From the NCBI RefSeq assembly GCF_002835825.1, contig NZ_PIZH01000035.1, forward strand, positions 1 through 10,105: 10,105 nucleotides of DNA. The letters run 5' to 3'. Below the pieces are notes generated by a model, which did not search any database, was not told where the DNA came from, and saw only the letters and a program-made list of their open reading frames with translations. Made by a program: the position numbers and the translations under genes. The stretch is from Methanoregula sp. (GTDB taxonomy: Archaea; Halobacteriota; Methanomicrobia; Methanomicrobiales; Methanospirillaceae). Numbering within the stretch: the first letter of the stretch is position 1; every line of letters starts with the position of its first letter. Below, one piece after another: positions 1 to 6,387 of the stretch.

Positions 1-740
1 CATTCATGGCGACCAGCGGAACGAAACTCCAGCCGGAGGACATCGACCGCGTTGTCTCCAACATGAAGGCATGGAAACCCGACTTCTGTATCGTGGTCTC
101 CCCCAACGGCGTCCTCCCCGGCCCCACGGGTGCCCGCGAGGAACTCGCAAAGGCCGGCATCCCGTGCATCGTCATTACCGACGACGTCACGACCAAGAAG
201 GAATGGGAAGGCATCAAGACGAGCTCGTTCGGCTACATCATCATGAAGGCCGACTCGATGATCGGTGCCCGCCGCGAATTCCTCGACCCCGTCGAGATGG
301 CAGACTTCAACGGCAACCTCGTCAAGGTTCTCGCCATGACCGGTGCATTCCGCAAGCTCCAGGTTGCAGTTGACAAGGTCATCGACCAGGTCAAGGCCGG
401 TAAGAAGGGTGCAGAACTCGAGCTCCCCAAGATCGTCATGACCACTGACAAGGCAGTTGAGGGTGAGTTCACCAACAACTATGCTCTCGCAAAGGCACGC
501 GCCGCCCACGAGATCGCCATGGCAGTTGCAGGCCAGAACGTCAAGGGCTGCTTCATGACCAAGGAATGGGAGAAGTACATTCCGATCGTTGCAAGCGCCC
601 ACGAGATGATGAAGGTCGCAGCCAACCTCTGTGACGAGGCCCGCGAGATCGAGAAGGCAGGCGACACGGTTCTCCGCCAGGCACACAAGAAGGATGGCGT
701 GCTTGTCAGGAAGAACAAGCTCGTTGCAAAATTCGACTAA
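1..740 (+). CDS. mtd: F420-dependent methylenetetrahydromethanopterin dehydrogenase (Mtd), 5' end outside the window
   Basis: Mtd reversibly reduces methenyl-H4MPT to methylene-H4MPT with reduced coenzyme F420. It is a cytoplasmic step of CO2-reducing methanogenesis. About 245 codons are visible and the frame is open to the left edge (first full codon at position 3), so the ATG at 6 is internal. The family is about 275 residues long, so roughly 30 N-terminal residues are missing. Recognisable family segments are KMxPED-like (here KLQPEDID), [27 protein letters not shown] and the C-terminal [11 protein letters not shown]. The gene ends with TAA at 738-740, overlapping by four bases the stop of the convergent GalT-like gene. 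A T-rich terminator follows directly. Mer, the next enzyme of the pathway, lies about 1.1 kb downstream on the other strand. Identification is by recognition of the family sequence. Confidence 0.96.
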   Translation, partial: FMATSGTKLQPEDIDRVVSNMKAWKPDFCIVVSPNGVLPGPTGAREELAKAGIPCIVITDDVTTKKEWEGIKTSSFGYIIMKADSMIGARREFLDPVEMADFNGNLVKVLAMTGAFRKLQVAVDKVIDQVKAGKKGAELELPKIVMTTDKAVEGEFTNNYALAKARAAHEIAMAVAGQNVKGCFMTKEWEKYIPIVASAHEMMKVAANLCDEAREIEKAGDTVLRQAHKKDGVLVRKNKLVAKFD

Positions 741-1684
741 TCCTTTTTCTTTTTTTGGTTCCGGTACAGTTCTCCCATCTCTTCCGGGAGTGTCATGATA
801 ACCGGTTCGAAGTGCATTCGTTCCATAAAAGCAGAGTCACTCATCGATGACGGATTGGGATTGATCCGGGAGATAAGCGAACAGAATGCATGGAAACCGC
901 TTTTCGGACCTGCCCTGTCGAAAAAGATTGACATATTGAAGGCATTGGTCCCAAGGTTCCGGTAGAATTCAAGAATCTCCACGATTCCGGCTGCCAGGGT
1001 ATCGATATACGGGATAGCTTCCTCAAGAGTTGCACCAGGAAGAATCCCCCGGACTTCCCGTTCCCCGCAGGGTACAGCATGAGCAGCCCAGACAATGTCG
1101 TCACCGAAAAGATACCGCCCCGATGTTTTATCCCCATCTGTCACATTCTTCCAGTAATCCTTTCCCGTGATCTGATGGAACGTATTGCCAGCGTACAGGT
1201 ACCGCTCGATAATCCGGGCGGGCCGGGTATCGCAGAGCCCCTGCATGTGGGGATGAATCATGCTCGCACCGGCAGAAGGGAGGTAATTCATATTAATGCT
1301 GGGATAGCCCACGTACTTCGTCAGCGCTTCAATCTGTCCCGACAATGCATCGGCAATCTGCTGCCTGCTGAATTTCTCAACCTGATGTGCTTTTGTTATT
1401 ACTGTTACGATGTGCCCCCGGCCAAAAGGAAACATATTGGGAAAGGTGACGCTCTCGTTACGGATAATCCGTGTCCCATCGGGAAACAGGGGTGTCACGG
1501 AAAAAACCCGTTCGTGACAAAACGGGCAGTCGCCATTATCTTCAGGACTCACAGCAGGATGGATAACATGACGTTTCGAGCGATCCGGACTGATCCTGCA
1601 TCTGAAGCCGGTATATGTCTCTTCCCGGAACTGGACAACGCCGTTCTGAGTCTCCACATCCGTGACAGAAAACATATCGTTCAT
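737..1684 (-). CDS. GalT-like (galactose-1-phosphate uridylyltransferase family) nucleotidyltransferase of the HIT superfamily
   Basis: This 315-residue protein is related to hexose-1-phosphate uridylyltransferases, which move a UMP group between UDP-sugar and sugar phosphate through a histidine intermediate. Visible marks are a CPFC pair at residues 53-56 (zinc ligands in GalT), GHIVTVIT at 90-97, and the active-site motif H-P-H-M-Q at 144-148. In that motif the second His (146) matches the nucleophile of E. coli GalT and Gln148 follows as expected. Length is close to GalT (about 350). The start is ATG at 1684; there is no good Shine-Dalgarno sequence, and a nine-codon open frame ends one base before it. 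The stop overlaps the end of mtd. The C terminus is NQKKKKD. The true substrate is unknown: ADP- or UDP-sugar phosphorylases share these motifs, so no gene symbol is given. Confidence 0.85.
   Translation of the reverse strand: MNDMFSVTDVETQNGVVQFREETYTGFRCRISPDRSKRHVIHPAVSPEDNGDCPFCHERVFSVTPLFPDGTRIIRNESVTFPNMFPFGRGHIVTVITKAHQVEKFSRQQIADALSGQIEALTKYVGYPSINMNYLPSAGASMIHPHMQGLCDTRPARIIERYLYAGNTFHQITGKDYWKNVTDGDKTSGRYLFGDDIVWAAHAVPCGEREVRGILPGATLEEAIPYIDTLAAGIVEILEFYRNLGTNAFNMSIFFDRAGPKSGFHAFCSLISRINPNPSSMSDSAFMERMHFEPVIMTLPEEMGELYRNQKKKKD
744..756 (+). terminator. T-tract terminator of mtd, inside the 3' end of the GalT-like gene
   Basis: Two T runs, five and seven bases long and separated by one C, start four bases after the mtd stop codon. 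Oligo-T without an obvious hairpin is the usual archaeal intrinsic terminator. The same bases read on the other strand are the four lysine codons at the C terminus of the GalT-like protein. Confidence 0.7.
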
Positions 1685-1733
1685 ACTACTCTTTCCAGCT
1701 GTACACCATAGTCATTTGCACACGCTTCCGCCA

Positions 1734-1745
1734 CGATAAAAAATC
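1734..1745 (-). promoter_or_regulatory. Possible TATA element for the GalT-like gene
   Basis: On the minus strand an AT-rich element, GATTTTTTATCG, is centred about 27 bases before position 1713. Transcription would start about 30 bases upstream of the GalT-like ATG. The element overlaps the last T run of the mer terminator, so the assignment is uncertain. Confidence 0.3.
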
Positions 1746-1760
1746 ACAAAAAAGAAAAAA
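1738..1760 (-). terminator. T-rich terminator of mer
   Basis: On the minus strand, downstream of the mer stop, three runs of six T lie at 1760-1755, 1753-1748 and 1743-1738. They are separated by C and by GTGA. This is a strong archaeal oligo-T terminator. A small A5/T5 inverted repeat with a CCC loop sits at its leading edge (1756-1768). Confidence 0.7.
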
Positions 1761-1825
1761 GGGTTTTTCTGCCAGGGCGCCATCGCCGCTTTCGGTTATA
1801 TGGGGGCAGTTATTGTGCTCTGTCC

Positions 1826-2812
1826 TTATACAACGTACTTGCCGAGCAGGCGGATGGAGTTGGTCATGTCGGGACCGAGGGGTGAACCGAAGATGATCTG
1901 CGTGACGCCTGCCTTGGTGAGGTCTTCGCACTTCTGCTTGACCATCTCAGGGGTGCCTGCAATGGTGAAGGCATCGATCTCTTTGTCTCCGACGAGTTCC
2001 CCAACGCTCTTGAAGTCGAACTTTGCAAGTGCTGCCTTGATCTTGGCAACATTGGCGAGATCGAGTCCGTGGCGGGTGAGGAGGGGCTCAGGTGAGCCGG
2101 CTGCAATGAATGCTGCAACGATCTTTGCTGCATTGCGTGCCTTCTTCTCGCTCTGGTCGATGGACATGGCGGTGTATGCGCCAACATCGAAGTTCTTCTT
2201 GCCGACAGAGTCGCAGGCTGCCTTGATGATCGGGATTGCCGCGGCAAAGTCCTTGGGGTTGGATGCGTTGATGAGTGCACCGTCACCGATCTTACCGGCG
2301 AGCTCGAGGACCTTGGGGCCCTGTGCACCGATGTAGACCGGGATTCCCTTCTTGCCGGGGAGGGTGACACCGGTCAGCTTTGCACCGTCGTAGTCGAAGA
2401 ACTTCATGCCGGACTTGTTTACCTGTTCACCGGCAGTCAGCTTGCGGATCTGGACAACTGCTTCCTCGAGGCGGCCGACCGGCTTATCGGGGCTGATTGC
2501 AAGCTTCGGCAGCGTGGAGAGGTCCCCGGGTCCGATACCAAGGACTGCACGGCCATCGGAGATCTCGTTGAGCGTGCAGGCAAAGGATGCCATCGCCGCG
2601 GGGGTGTCGGTGAAAGCGTTCATGATACCCGGGCCCATCTTCAGGGTCGTGGTCTCCTTCGCAATGGCAGCGAGGGTGGGGTAGCAGTGACGGTTGTTGT
2701 AGTGGTTGGTGATCCATGCAAAATCGATGTCTTTTGATTCAGCAAGTTTACAGAAGTTAACAACTTGCTTTACATTGACATTACCAGGTACGAATTCAAT
2801 TCCATATGTCAA
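1826..2812 (-). CDS. mer: F420-dependent 5,10-methylenetetrahydromethanopterin reductase (Mer)
   Basis: Mer reduces methylene-H4MPT to methyl-H4MPT with reduced F420, the step after Mtd, in the cytoplasm. The protein is 328 residues, normal for the family, with the bacterial-luciferase-like TIM-barrel fold. Family segments are the N-terminal TYGIEFVPG (2-10), FAWITNHYNNR (about 32-42), DGRAVLGIGPGD (about 86-97) and VYIGAQGPKVLELAG in the middle. The start is TTG at 2812: a perfect seven-base Shine-Dalgarno sequence (GAGGTGA, 2826-2820) lies seven bases before it. The frame is closed by TGA just upstream, and no ATG lies nearby that would keep the conserved N terminus. The gene is single, with its own promoter and terminator. 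The rare start codon on a central metabolic gene is unusual. Confidence 0.96.
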   Translation of the reverse strand: MTYGIEFVPGNVNVKQVVNFCKLAESKDIDFAWITNHYNNRHCYPTLAAIAKETTTLKMGPGIMNAFTDTPAAMASFACTLNEISDGRAVLGIGPGDLSTLPKLAISPDKPVGRLEEAVVQIRKLTAGEQVNKSGMKFFDYDGAKLTGVTLPGKKGIPVYIGAQGPKVLELAGKIGDGALINASNPKDFAAAIPIIKAACDSVGKKNFDVGAYTAMSIDQSEKKARNAAKIVAAFIAAGSPEPLLTRHGLDLANVAKIKAALAKFDFKSVGELVGDKEIDAFTIAGTPEMVKQKCEDLTKAGVTQIIFGSPLGPDMTNSIRLLGKYVV

Positions 2813-2819
2813 GGTATGT

Positions 2820-2826
2820 TCACCTC
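2820..2826 (-). promoter_or_regulatory. Strong ribosome binding site that sets the TTG start of mer
   Basis: GAGGTGA on the minus strand pairs fully with the archaeal 16S rRNA 3' end. It is seven bases from the TTG codon at 2812, which fixes that codon as the start. Confidence 0.8.
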
Positions 2827-2847
2827 ATTTGAGTATTACCGTACACG

Positions 2848-2862
2848 CATTTAAATAAATTA
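2848..2862 (-). promoter_or_regulatory. TATA promoter of mer
   Basis: Read on the minus strand, an AT-only stretch centred near 2855 (TTTATTTAAA) has the form of an archaeal TATA box. A start about 26 bases downstream, near 2829, would give a leader of about 17 bases that just holds the ribosome binding site. Confidence 0.6.
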
Positions 2863-3073
2863 TGATTTTACGTTGACAGGAACCGGCTATCCACCCGCAA
2901 AAACCGCAATCTGGCGTTTATTCCAGTTTTCTGGCCACTTTTTCCGGTAAAACGGGTGTGATCGCATCAGGCTATCCCGGATCAGGCGCCATTTGGGGGA
3001 TTTTTGAGTTTAACGGACGGTCATTGCAGCGTCATGTATCTTTACTAGGAGACCCAACCAGAATCATTGTCGT
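2863..3073. other. Non-coding stretch between the divergent mer and CetZ-like genes
   Basis: No convincing gene is seen here. A 77-codon open frame beginning with GTG at 2958 runs to 3191, but it has no ribosome binding site, looks like no known protein and carries the promoter elements of the next gene. Two copies of ATCAGGC lie fifteen bases apart (2966-2972 and 2981-2987). GGCTATCC occurs twice, near 2885 and at 2970. These could be regulator sites, but this is not shown. Confidence 0.5.
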
Positions 3074-3084
3074 AATTTATATGC
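3074..3084 (+). promoter_or_regulatory. Distal TATA element upstream of the CetZ-like gene
   Basis: AATTTATATGC is a good archaeal TATA box. It predicts a start near 3106 and a leader of about 90 bases. The predicted start coincides with an odd-length palindrome, TTCCC-C-GGGAA (3098-3108), which could be an operator. The leader would also hold a small hairpin (CTCCG 3117-3121 with CGGAG 3128-3132). Confidence 0.5.
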
Positions 3085-3152
3085 AACAAAGACGTATTTC
3101 CCCGGGAACAGATATTCTCCGGAAGAGCGGAGCCCTGCGGGACAATCTGTCT

Positions 3153-3163
3153 GCTTATTTATC
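3153..3163 (+). promoter_or_regulatory. Proximal TATA element giving a nearly leaderless CetZ-like mRNA
   Basis: GCTTATTTATC is centred near 3158, so transcription would start at about 3185, ten bases before the ATG. No Shine-Dalgarno sequence precedes the ATG, which fits a leaderless or near-leaderless transcript. Two promoters may serve the gene. Confidence 0.45.
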
Positions 3164-3194
3164 GTGGATCATCAGAGAAAACGGTATTTAGTCT

Positions 3195-5429
3195 ATGCGA
3201 ATAGTTGCACTGGGACTTGGAGGGGCAGGATGCAGGATTGTGGACAGCCTGTATGCTATCGACAGAAAGAGCAGCAGGGTCGCCTGTGTCGAAGGACTTG
3301 TTGCAGATGTTGACGAAGCCACCTTGCAACAGCTCCTTGCACTCCCGGATTCACAGAAACTGTATTATCCCCCGTTTGATCCCATGAATCCGGATGTCCC
3401 CGCAGAGGGAGGGGCAACTGCCACCATTGATATTAACGAGATCATCTCACGGATCCAGAATTTTGAGACCGGTGAGAACGATGCGGTTCTCCTCTGTTGC
3501 GGGCTCGGGGGGCAGATGACGGATATTGTCCCGCATGTTATTGCCGGGCTCCGGTCCACCCTGGTTGAACCGATCTTCGGCCTTGTCACCCTCCCCTGCC
3601 TTGCCGAAGGCGAGAGGACGTCCGCAAAAGCCGCCGATGACATCGATATCCTCTCGTCCCTTCTGGATGGAATGATCGTTTTTGACAACGAGACGTGGTA
3701 CAAAAAGACACGCCCCATCGCACAGGCACGGCTCGAAAAAAAGAAGGAGAAAGGTCTTGCCCAGATGCTGGGGATCGGTAAGCAGGAACCCGAACTCTCC
3801 CCAGAGATGATGACATACCATCTCCTCAACGAAGCCATCGTCAGGAGGATCAGCCTGATCTTAAAAGCCGGGGAATTCAGGGCTGACGGGGGCATCGATC
3901 TCGCCGAGGTTGTGCTGGATTCCGGAGAGGTACTCAACACCATGAAAGACGGCGGATTCGTAACAATCGGGTATGCCGTGGAGCATCTTCCGAATAATCC
4001 CCTTGCCTTCCTTTCCCAGTTCAGGCCATCAGGTCCGTTCAACGAAGAGGGGAAAAAACGGGCATCGCGGATTGTCGAACTGGCCAAACAGGCAATCTAC
4101 CATGAGGTCTCAACACCCTGCGATATGACGAGCGCGCACAAGGCTCTCGTCCTCATTGCCGGCCCCTCGCACGAGCTCTCGATGCAGGGATTCATGACCG
4201 TGAGGAAATGGATTGACCGGAGCATCCGCGGCCTTGAAACACGCTCCGGGGATTACCCGGTCATGAACACAAAGAACGTTGCTATCATTGTCATGCTCTC
4301 GGGCCTCGAGAATATTCCCCGCATCAATGAACTCAGGGAGATCCGCGAACAGCTCAGGGCCGGTCCGTCACGGAGAGCGGCACCGGAACGTGGGTTGGAG
4401 GGGATATCACGCGTCCAGGAAAATGCCGGAACACTCCGGGATGAGATGATTGTCCTGCCAAAAGAGATGCAACGTGTTCCGGACAACCCAGAGGCCGGGC
4501 GTGTTCACGCTCCTGAACCCGAAAAGACCCCCCCCTCCAGACCAAGAGTCGATGCCGCCACGGAAGATATCCTGCAACCAAGGCAGCCACCGCCAGTCAG
4601 ACCCATGGCCCCGCGACCCTCTACCCTTCAGCAGGTCCCGCTGGAAAAGCCAAGGAGAGATCATGCCGGATCCGCACCTGTCCGGGAACCGGCGTGGCCA
4701 ACACAACCCCACAAGGCTCCTGCACCAGGACAGGAGATCCCATCAGGAAAAATCGTAACCCAACAAGCATTATCCCCCGAAGGCACAGCGGAACAGGCCG
4801 CACATGTCCGAAAAGAAGCACCTGTTCCCCCTTCGCATGAAAACGCCCGCCAGCGGATTGAACGGGAATTGCAACGACAGCGCATGATGGCACTTTCAGG
4901 GACACCGGTGAAGAAAGAAAGCGGTGCCGCACCATCCCCACCGGAGCCATCCGCCGCAGTCCGGACAAAACGTGTTGTCATCACCCAGACTCCTCCCCCA
5001 CAAACACATGAACCGGCATCCCGCGCGCCAAATGAGGGGATTCTCGAAGCCAGTGTAAAAAAGACTGTCATTATCCGTAAACGGACTCCTGCACCCGAGA
5101 ACCATGAACCGCCCGACAGGACGGGGTCACGGAAAGTAATCCCTGCTACTCCGGAACAAGGGGCACCGCTGAACGAGCCGCTGGAGCCCGTGCAGGTCCC
5201 CCCTGAAAAGGATGAACCGGTGATGATAAAAGAGCAGGAATTCCGGGCAAAAGACACCGTTTTCCAGGGGAAAATTGTCACCGACACCTCCGTTCCCAAA
5301 GCACGGGATGGTTCACTCATTCATACGAGCCTGAAACCGAAAAAGCCAGCCCCGGAGGAGGAGGACGCCCCTGCGGAACGGCACCAGGGGAAAAAGGGAA
5401 AAAAACCTGACGATCTTTCCTGGATCTGA
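3195..5429 (+). CDS. CetZ-like tubulin/FtsZ-superfamily protein with degenerate T4 loop and long disordered tail
   Basis: Residues 1-385 follow the order of CetZ/FtsZ elements: GLGGAGCRIVD at 7-17 (T1 loop and helix 1), CCGLGGQMTD at 101-110 where the family has GLGGGTGSG (T4), VEPIFGLVTLP at 124-134, IVFDNETW at 161-168, and VLDSGEVLNTM at 240-250 (T7). The FDN and T7 segments closely match archaeal CetZ. CetZ proteins are cytoskeletal GTPases that influence cell shape or division. Here the T4 phosphate-binding Thr-Gly-Ser is lost, while the T7 acids Asp242 and Glu245 remain. Residues 181-198 form a Lys-rich insertion. Residues 390-744 are Pro-, Lys- and Glu-rich and probably disordered, with repeated short motifs, one likely helix (549-568) and the terminus KKPDDLSWI. 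A typical FtsZ or CetZ has about 350-400 residues. The ATG start is fixed by the beta-strand MRIVALGLGG. Function is unproven. Confidence 0.88.
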   Translation: MRIVALGLGGAGCRIVDSLYAIDRKSSRVACVEGLVADVDEATLQQLLALPDSQKLYYPPFDPMNPDVPAEGGATATIDINEIISRIQNFETGENDAVLLCCGLGGQMTDIVPHVIAGLRSTLVEPIFGLVTLPCLAEGERTSAKAADDIDILSSLLDGMIVFDNETWYKKTRPIAQARLEKKKEKGLAQMLGIGKQEPELSPEMMTYHLLNEAIVRRISLILKAGEFRADGGIDLAEVVLDSGEVLNTMKDGGFVTIGYAVEHLPNNPLAFLSQFRPSGPFNEEGKKRASRIVELAKQAIYHEVSTPCDMTSAHKALVLIAGPSHELSMQGFMTVRKWIDRSIRGLETRSGDYPVMNTKNVAIIVMLSGLENIPRINELREIREQLRAGPSRRAAPERGLEGISRVQENAGTLRDEMIVLPKEMQRVPDNPEAGRVHAPEPEKTPPSRPRVDAATEDILQPRQPPPVRPMAPRPSTLQQVPLEKPRRDHAGSAPVREPAWPTQPHKAPAPGQEIPSGKIVTQQALSPEGTAEQAAHVRKEAPVPPSHENARQRIERELQRQRMMALSGTPVKKESGAAPSPPEPSAAVRTKRVVITQTPPPQTHEPASRAPNEGILEASVKKTVIIRKRTPAPENHEPPDRTGSRKVIPATPEQGAPLNEPLEPVQVPPEKDEPVMIKEQEFRAKDTVFQGKIVTDTSVPKARDGSLIHTSLKPKKPAPEEEDAPAERHQGKKGKKPDDLSWI
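4968..5111 (+). repeat. Two copies of a basic/hydrophobic-Pro-HEP motif in the tail of the CetZ-like protein
   Basis: Residues 592-607 (KRVVITQTPPPQTHEP) and 622-639 (KKTVIIRKRTPAPENHEP) share the pattern basic-basic-x-V-I/V-I, then TP-x-P and H-E-P. A weaker third trace, RKVIPATPEQ, starts at residue 646. The five residues GKIVT also occur twice in the tail (518-522 and 692-696). Confidence 0.55.
5391..5405 (-). terminator. T-tract terminator of the dcd-nrpR operon, inside the CetZ-like gene
   Basis: On the minus strand, 26 bases after the nrpR stop, lies T7-CCC-T5. The same bases on the plus strand encode the Lys-rich GKKGKK near the C terminus of the CetZ-like protein. Confidence 0.6.
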
Positions 5430-5430
5430 A

Positions 5431-6387
5431 TCAGTTTTTATCAAGGATTTTCGAAAACCGGATATTGCCGGCACCGATCTCGGTCTTTATCGGGATGTCG
5501 TGTTCGACCGTGTTCCCGATGTAATTCAGTCCGCTGAATGCAACGATCGAGAGCCGGTAGGGATTCTGGGGCAGGTTGAATACCTGGTTCCCCATCGTTA
5601 CCGGGAAGATAAACCCGCAGGAATTCATCTGGCGAATCGTCTCTTCAGCCCGGGATCGTGCTGCACAGGGAATTTCGCGGACATTGGCAAGGGCAATTCC
5701 ACTCTTCGATCGCGCAAATGATGAGATGGAGGTCAGGTGAGCGGAAATAAACAGTTCAAGGGGATCAATTGTGGTTCCCCGGTAGGCTATAAGGTCCCTG
5801 AACTCCCGGGGGACCCCGTTCTCGATCTCGAGCCTCCCGCCATATGCCATCCTGACCGGTATTCCCTGGCGCTGAAAGACACCATCCATCGATATGCTGC
5901 AGATGGTCATGAACCCGGTATGGTTATGGGGAATCCGCGGATCCTGGTCAATGATCCGGTAAGAGTTGAAGAAACCGCATCCCGCCTGGATCACTTCATC
6001 GAATGCCGTGATGACCTTCTCTGCCAGCTCATCGGGGACAAATGAGAGATTGTACGCAACATCGCCAGTCCCGGCAGCCGGATCGAATGTACTGCGGTAG
6101 GCAAGGCGCTCCAGCTTCGATATGATAAACCCGATACGGTCCTCGACAAGGGCGTTGTCCGTCTCCTCCAGGCCGAGGGGGGTTAAGATCCTTCCCTGGT
6201 TTCCGACCTTCTCGGTAAAGCCCATGGTGTCAAGATAACTCAGGTAATACTGGACGGCGCGGTCACTTAAGACAAAACCCCTCTCCGACATCAGCTCGGA
6301 GAGGCGTTTTGCACCCATCGGGTCGCGATGCTCCTTTAAGATACGGAGGATCTCAACGTATTTTCTCTCGGTCCGGATCATAATCAC
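5431..6387 (-). CDS. nrpR: NrpR-type nitrogen regulatory repressor, winged helix plus a single NrpR domain
   Basis: NrpR represses nitrogen-assimilation genes (nif, glnA) in methanogens and is released from DNA by 2-oxoglutarate. Residues 8-70 form a winged-helix DNA-binding domain (YVEILRILKEH, then SDRAVQYYLSYLDTMGF and TPLGLEE). Residues about 80-318 form one effector domain of the NrpR/DUF128 type (DRIGFIISKLERLAYRSTF, GQ-like FQRQGIPVRMAYGG, AYRGTTIDPLELFI). The Methanococcus protein has two such domains in about 540 residues; the single-domain layout resembles the NrpRI of Methanosarcina. The start is either GTG at 6387, which overlaps the stop of the upstream gene as GTGA, or ATG two codons later at 6381. 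Translational coupling is likely. The stop lies one base from that of the convergent CetZ-like gene. I found no GGAA-N6-TTCC operator in its upstream region. The target genes here are unknown. Confidence 0.85.
   Translation of the reverse strand: MIMIRTERKYVEILRILKEHRDPMGAKRLSELMSERGFVLSDRAVQYYLSYLDTMGFTEKVGNQGRILTPLGLEETDNALVEDRIGFIISKLERLAYRSTFDPAAGTGDVAYNLSFVPDELAEKVITAFDEVIQAGCGFFNSYRIIDQDPRIPHNHTGFMTICSISMDGVFQRQGIPVRMAYGGRLEIENGVPREFRDLIAYRGTTIDPLELFISAHLTSISSFARSKSGIALANVREIPCAARSRAEETIRQMNSCGFIFPVTMGNQVFNLPQNPYRLSIVAFSGLNYIGNTVEHDIPIKTEIGAGNIRFSKILDKN
5435..5439 (+). terminator. Short T run after the CetZ-like gene
   Basis: Five T follow the stop codon by five bases and lie inside the last codons of nrpR. 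This is weak alone, but it is the only oligo-T near the gene end. Confidence 0.35.

Noticed and set aside
1079..1711. 210-codon plus-strand open frame opposite the GalT-like gene
   Set aside because: The minus-strand protein carries the CPFC and HPHxQ motifs in order; the plus frame has no domain and no start signal.
1756..1768. A5-GGG-T5 inverted repeat as a hairpin terminator
   Set aside because: Five A-T pairs with a three-base loop are too weak to matter alone. The T runs beside it already explain termination.
1800..2370. Open frames on both strands overlapping mer
   Set aside because: The mer frame is unmistakable over its full length, and the others have shadow composition.
2958..3191. 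77-codon open frame (+) with GTG start just before the CetZ-like gene
   Set aside because: It has no ribosome binding site, no recognisable family and an odd composition, and it contains both TATA elements of the next gene. It is most likely non-coding leader and promoter.
4661..5320. 219-codon minus-strand open frame inside the CetZ-like tail
   Set aside because: It is a shadow of a GC- and proline-rich reading frame. It is Ser/Gly/Cys-rich, has no ribosome binding site and matches no family.
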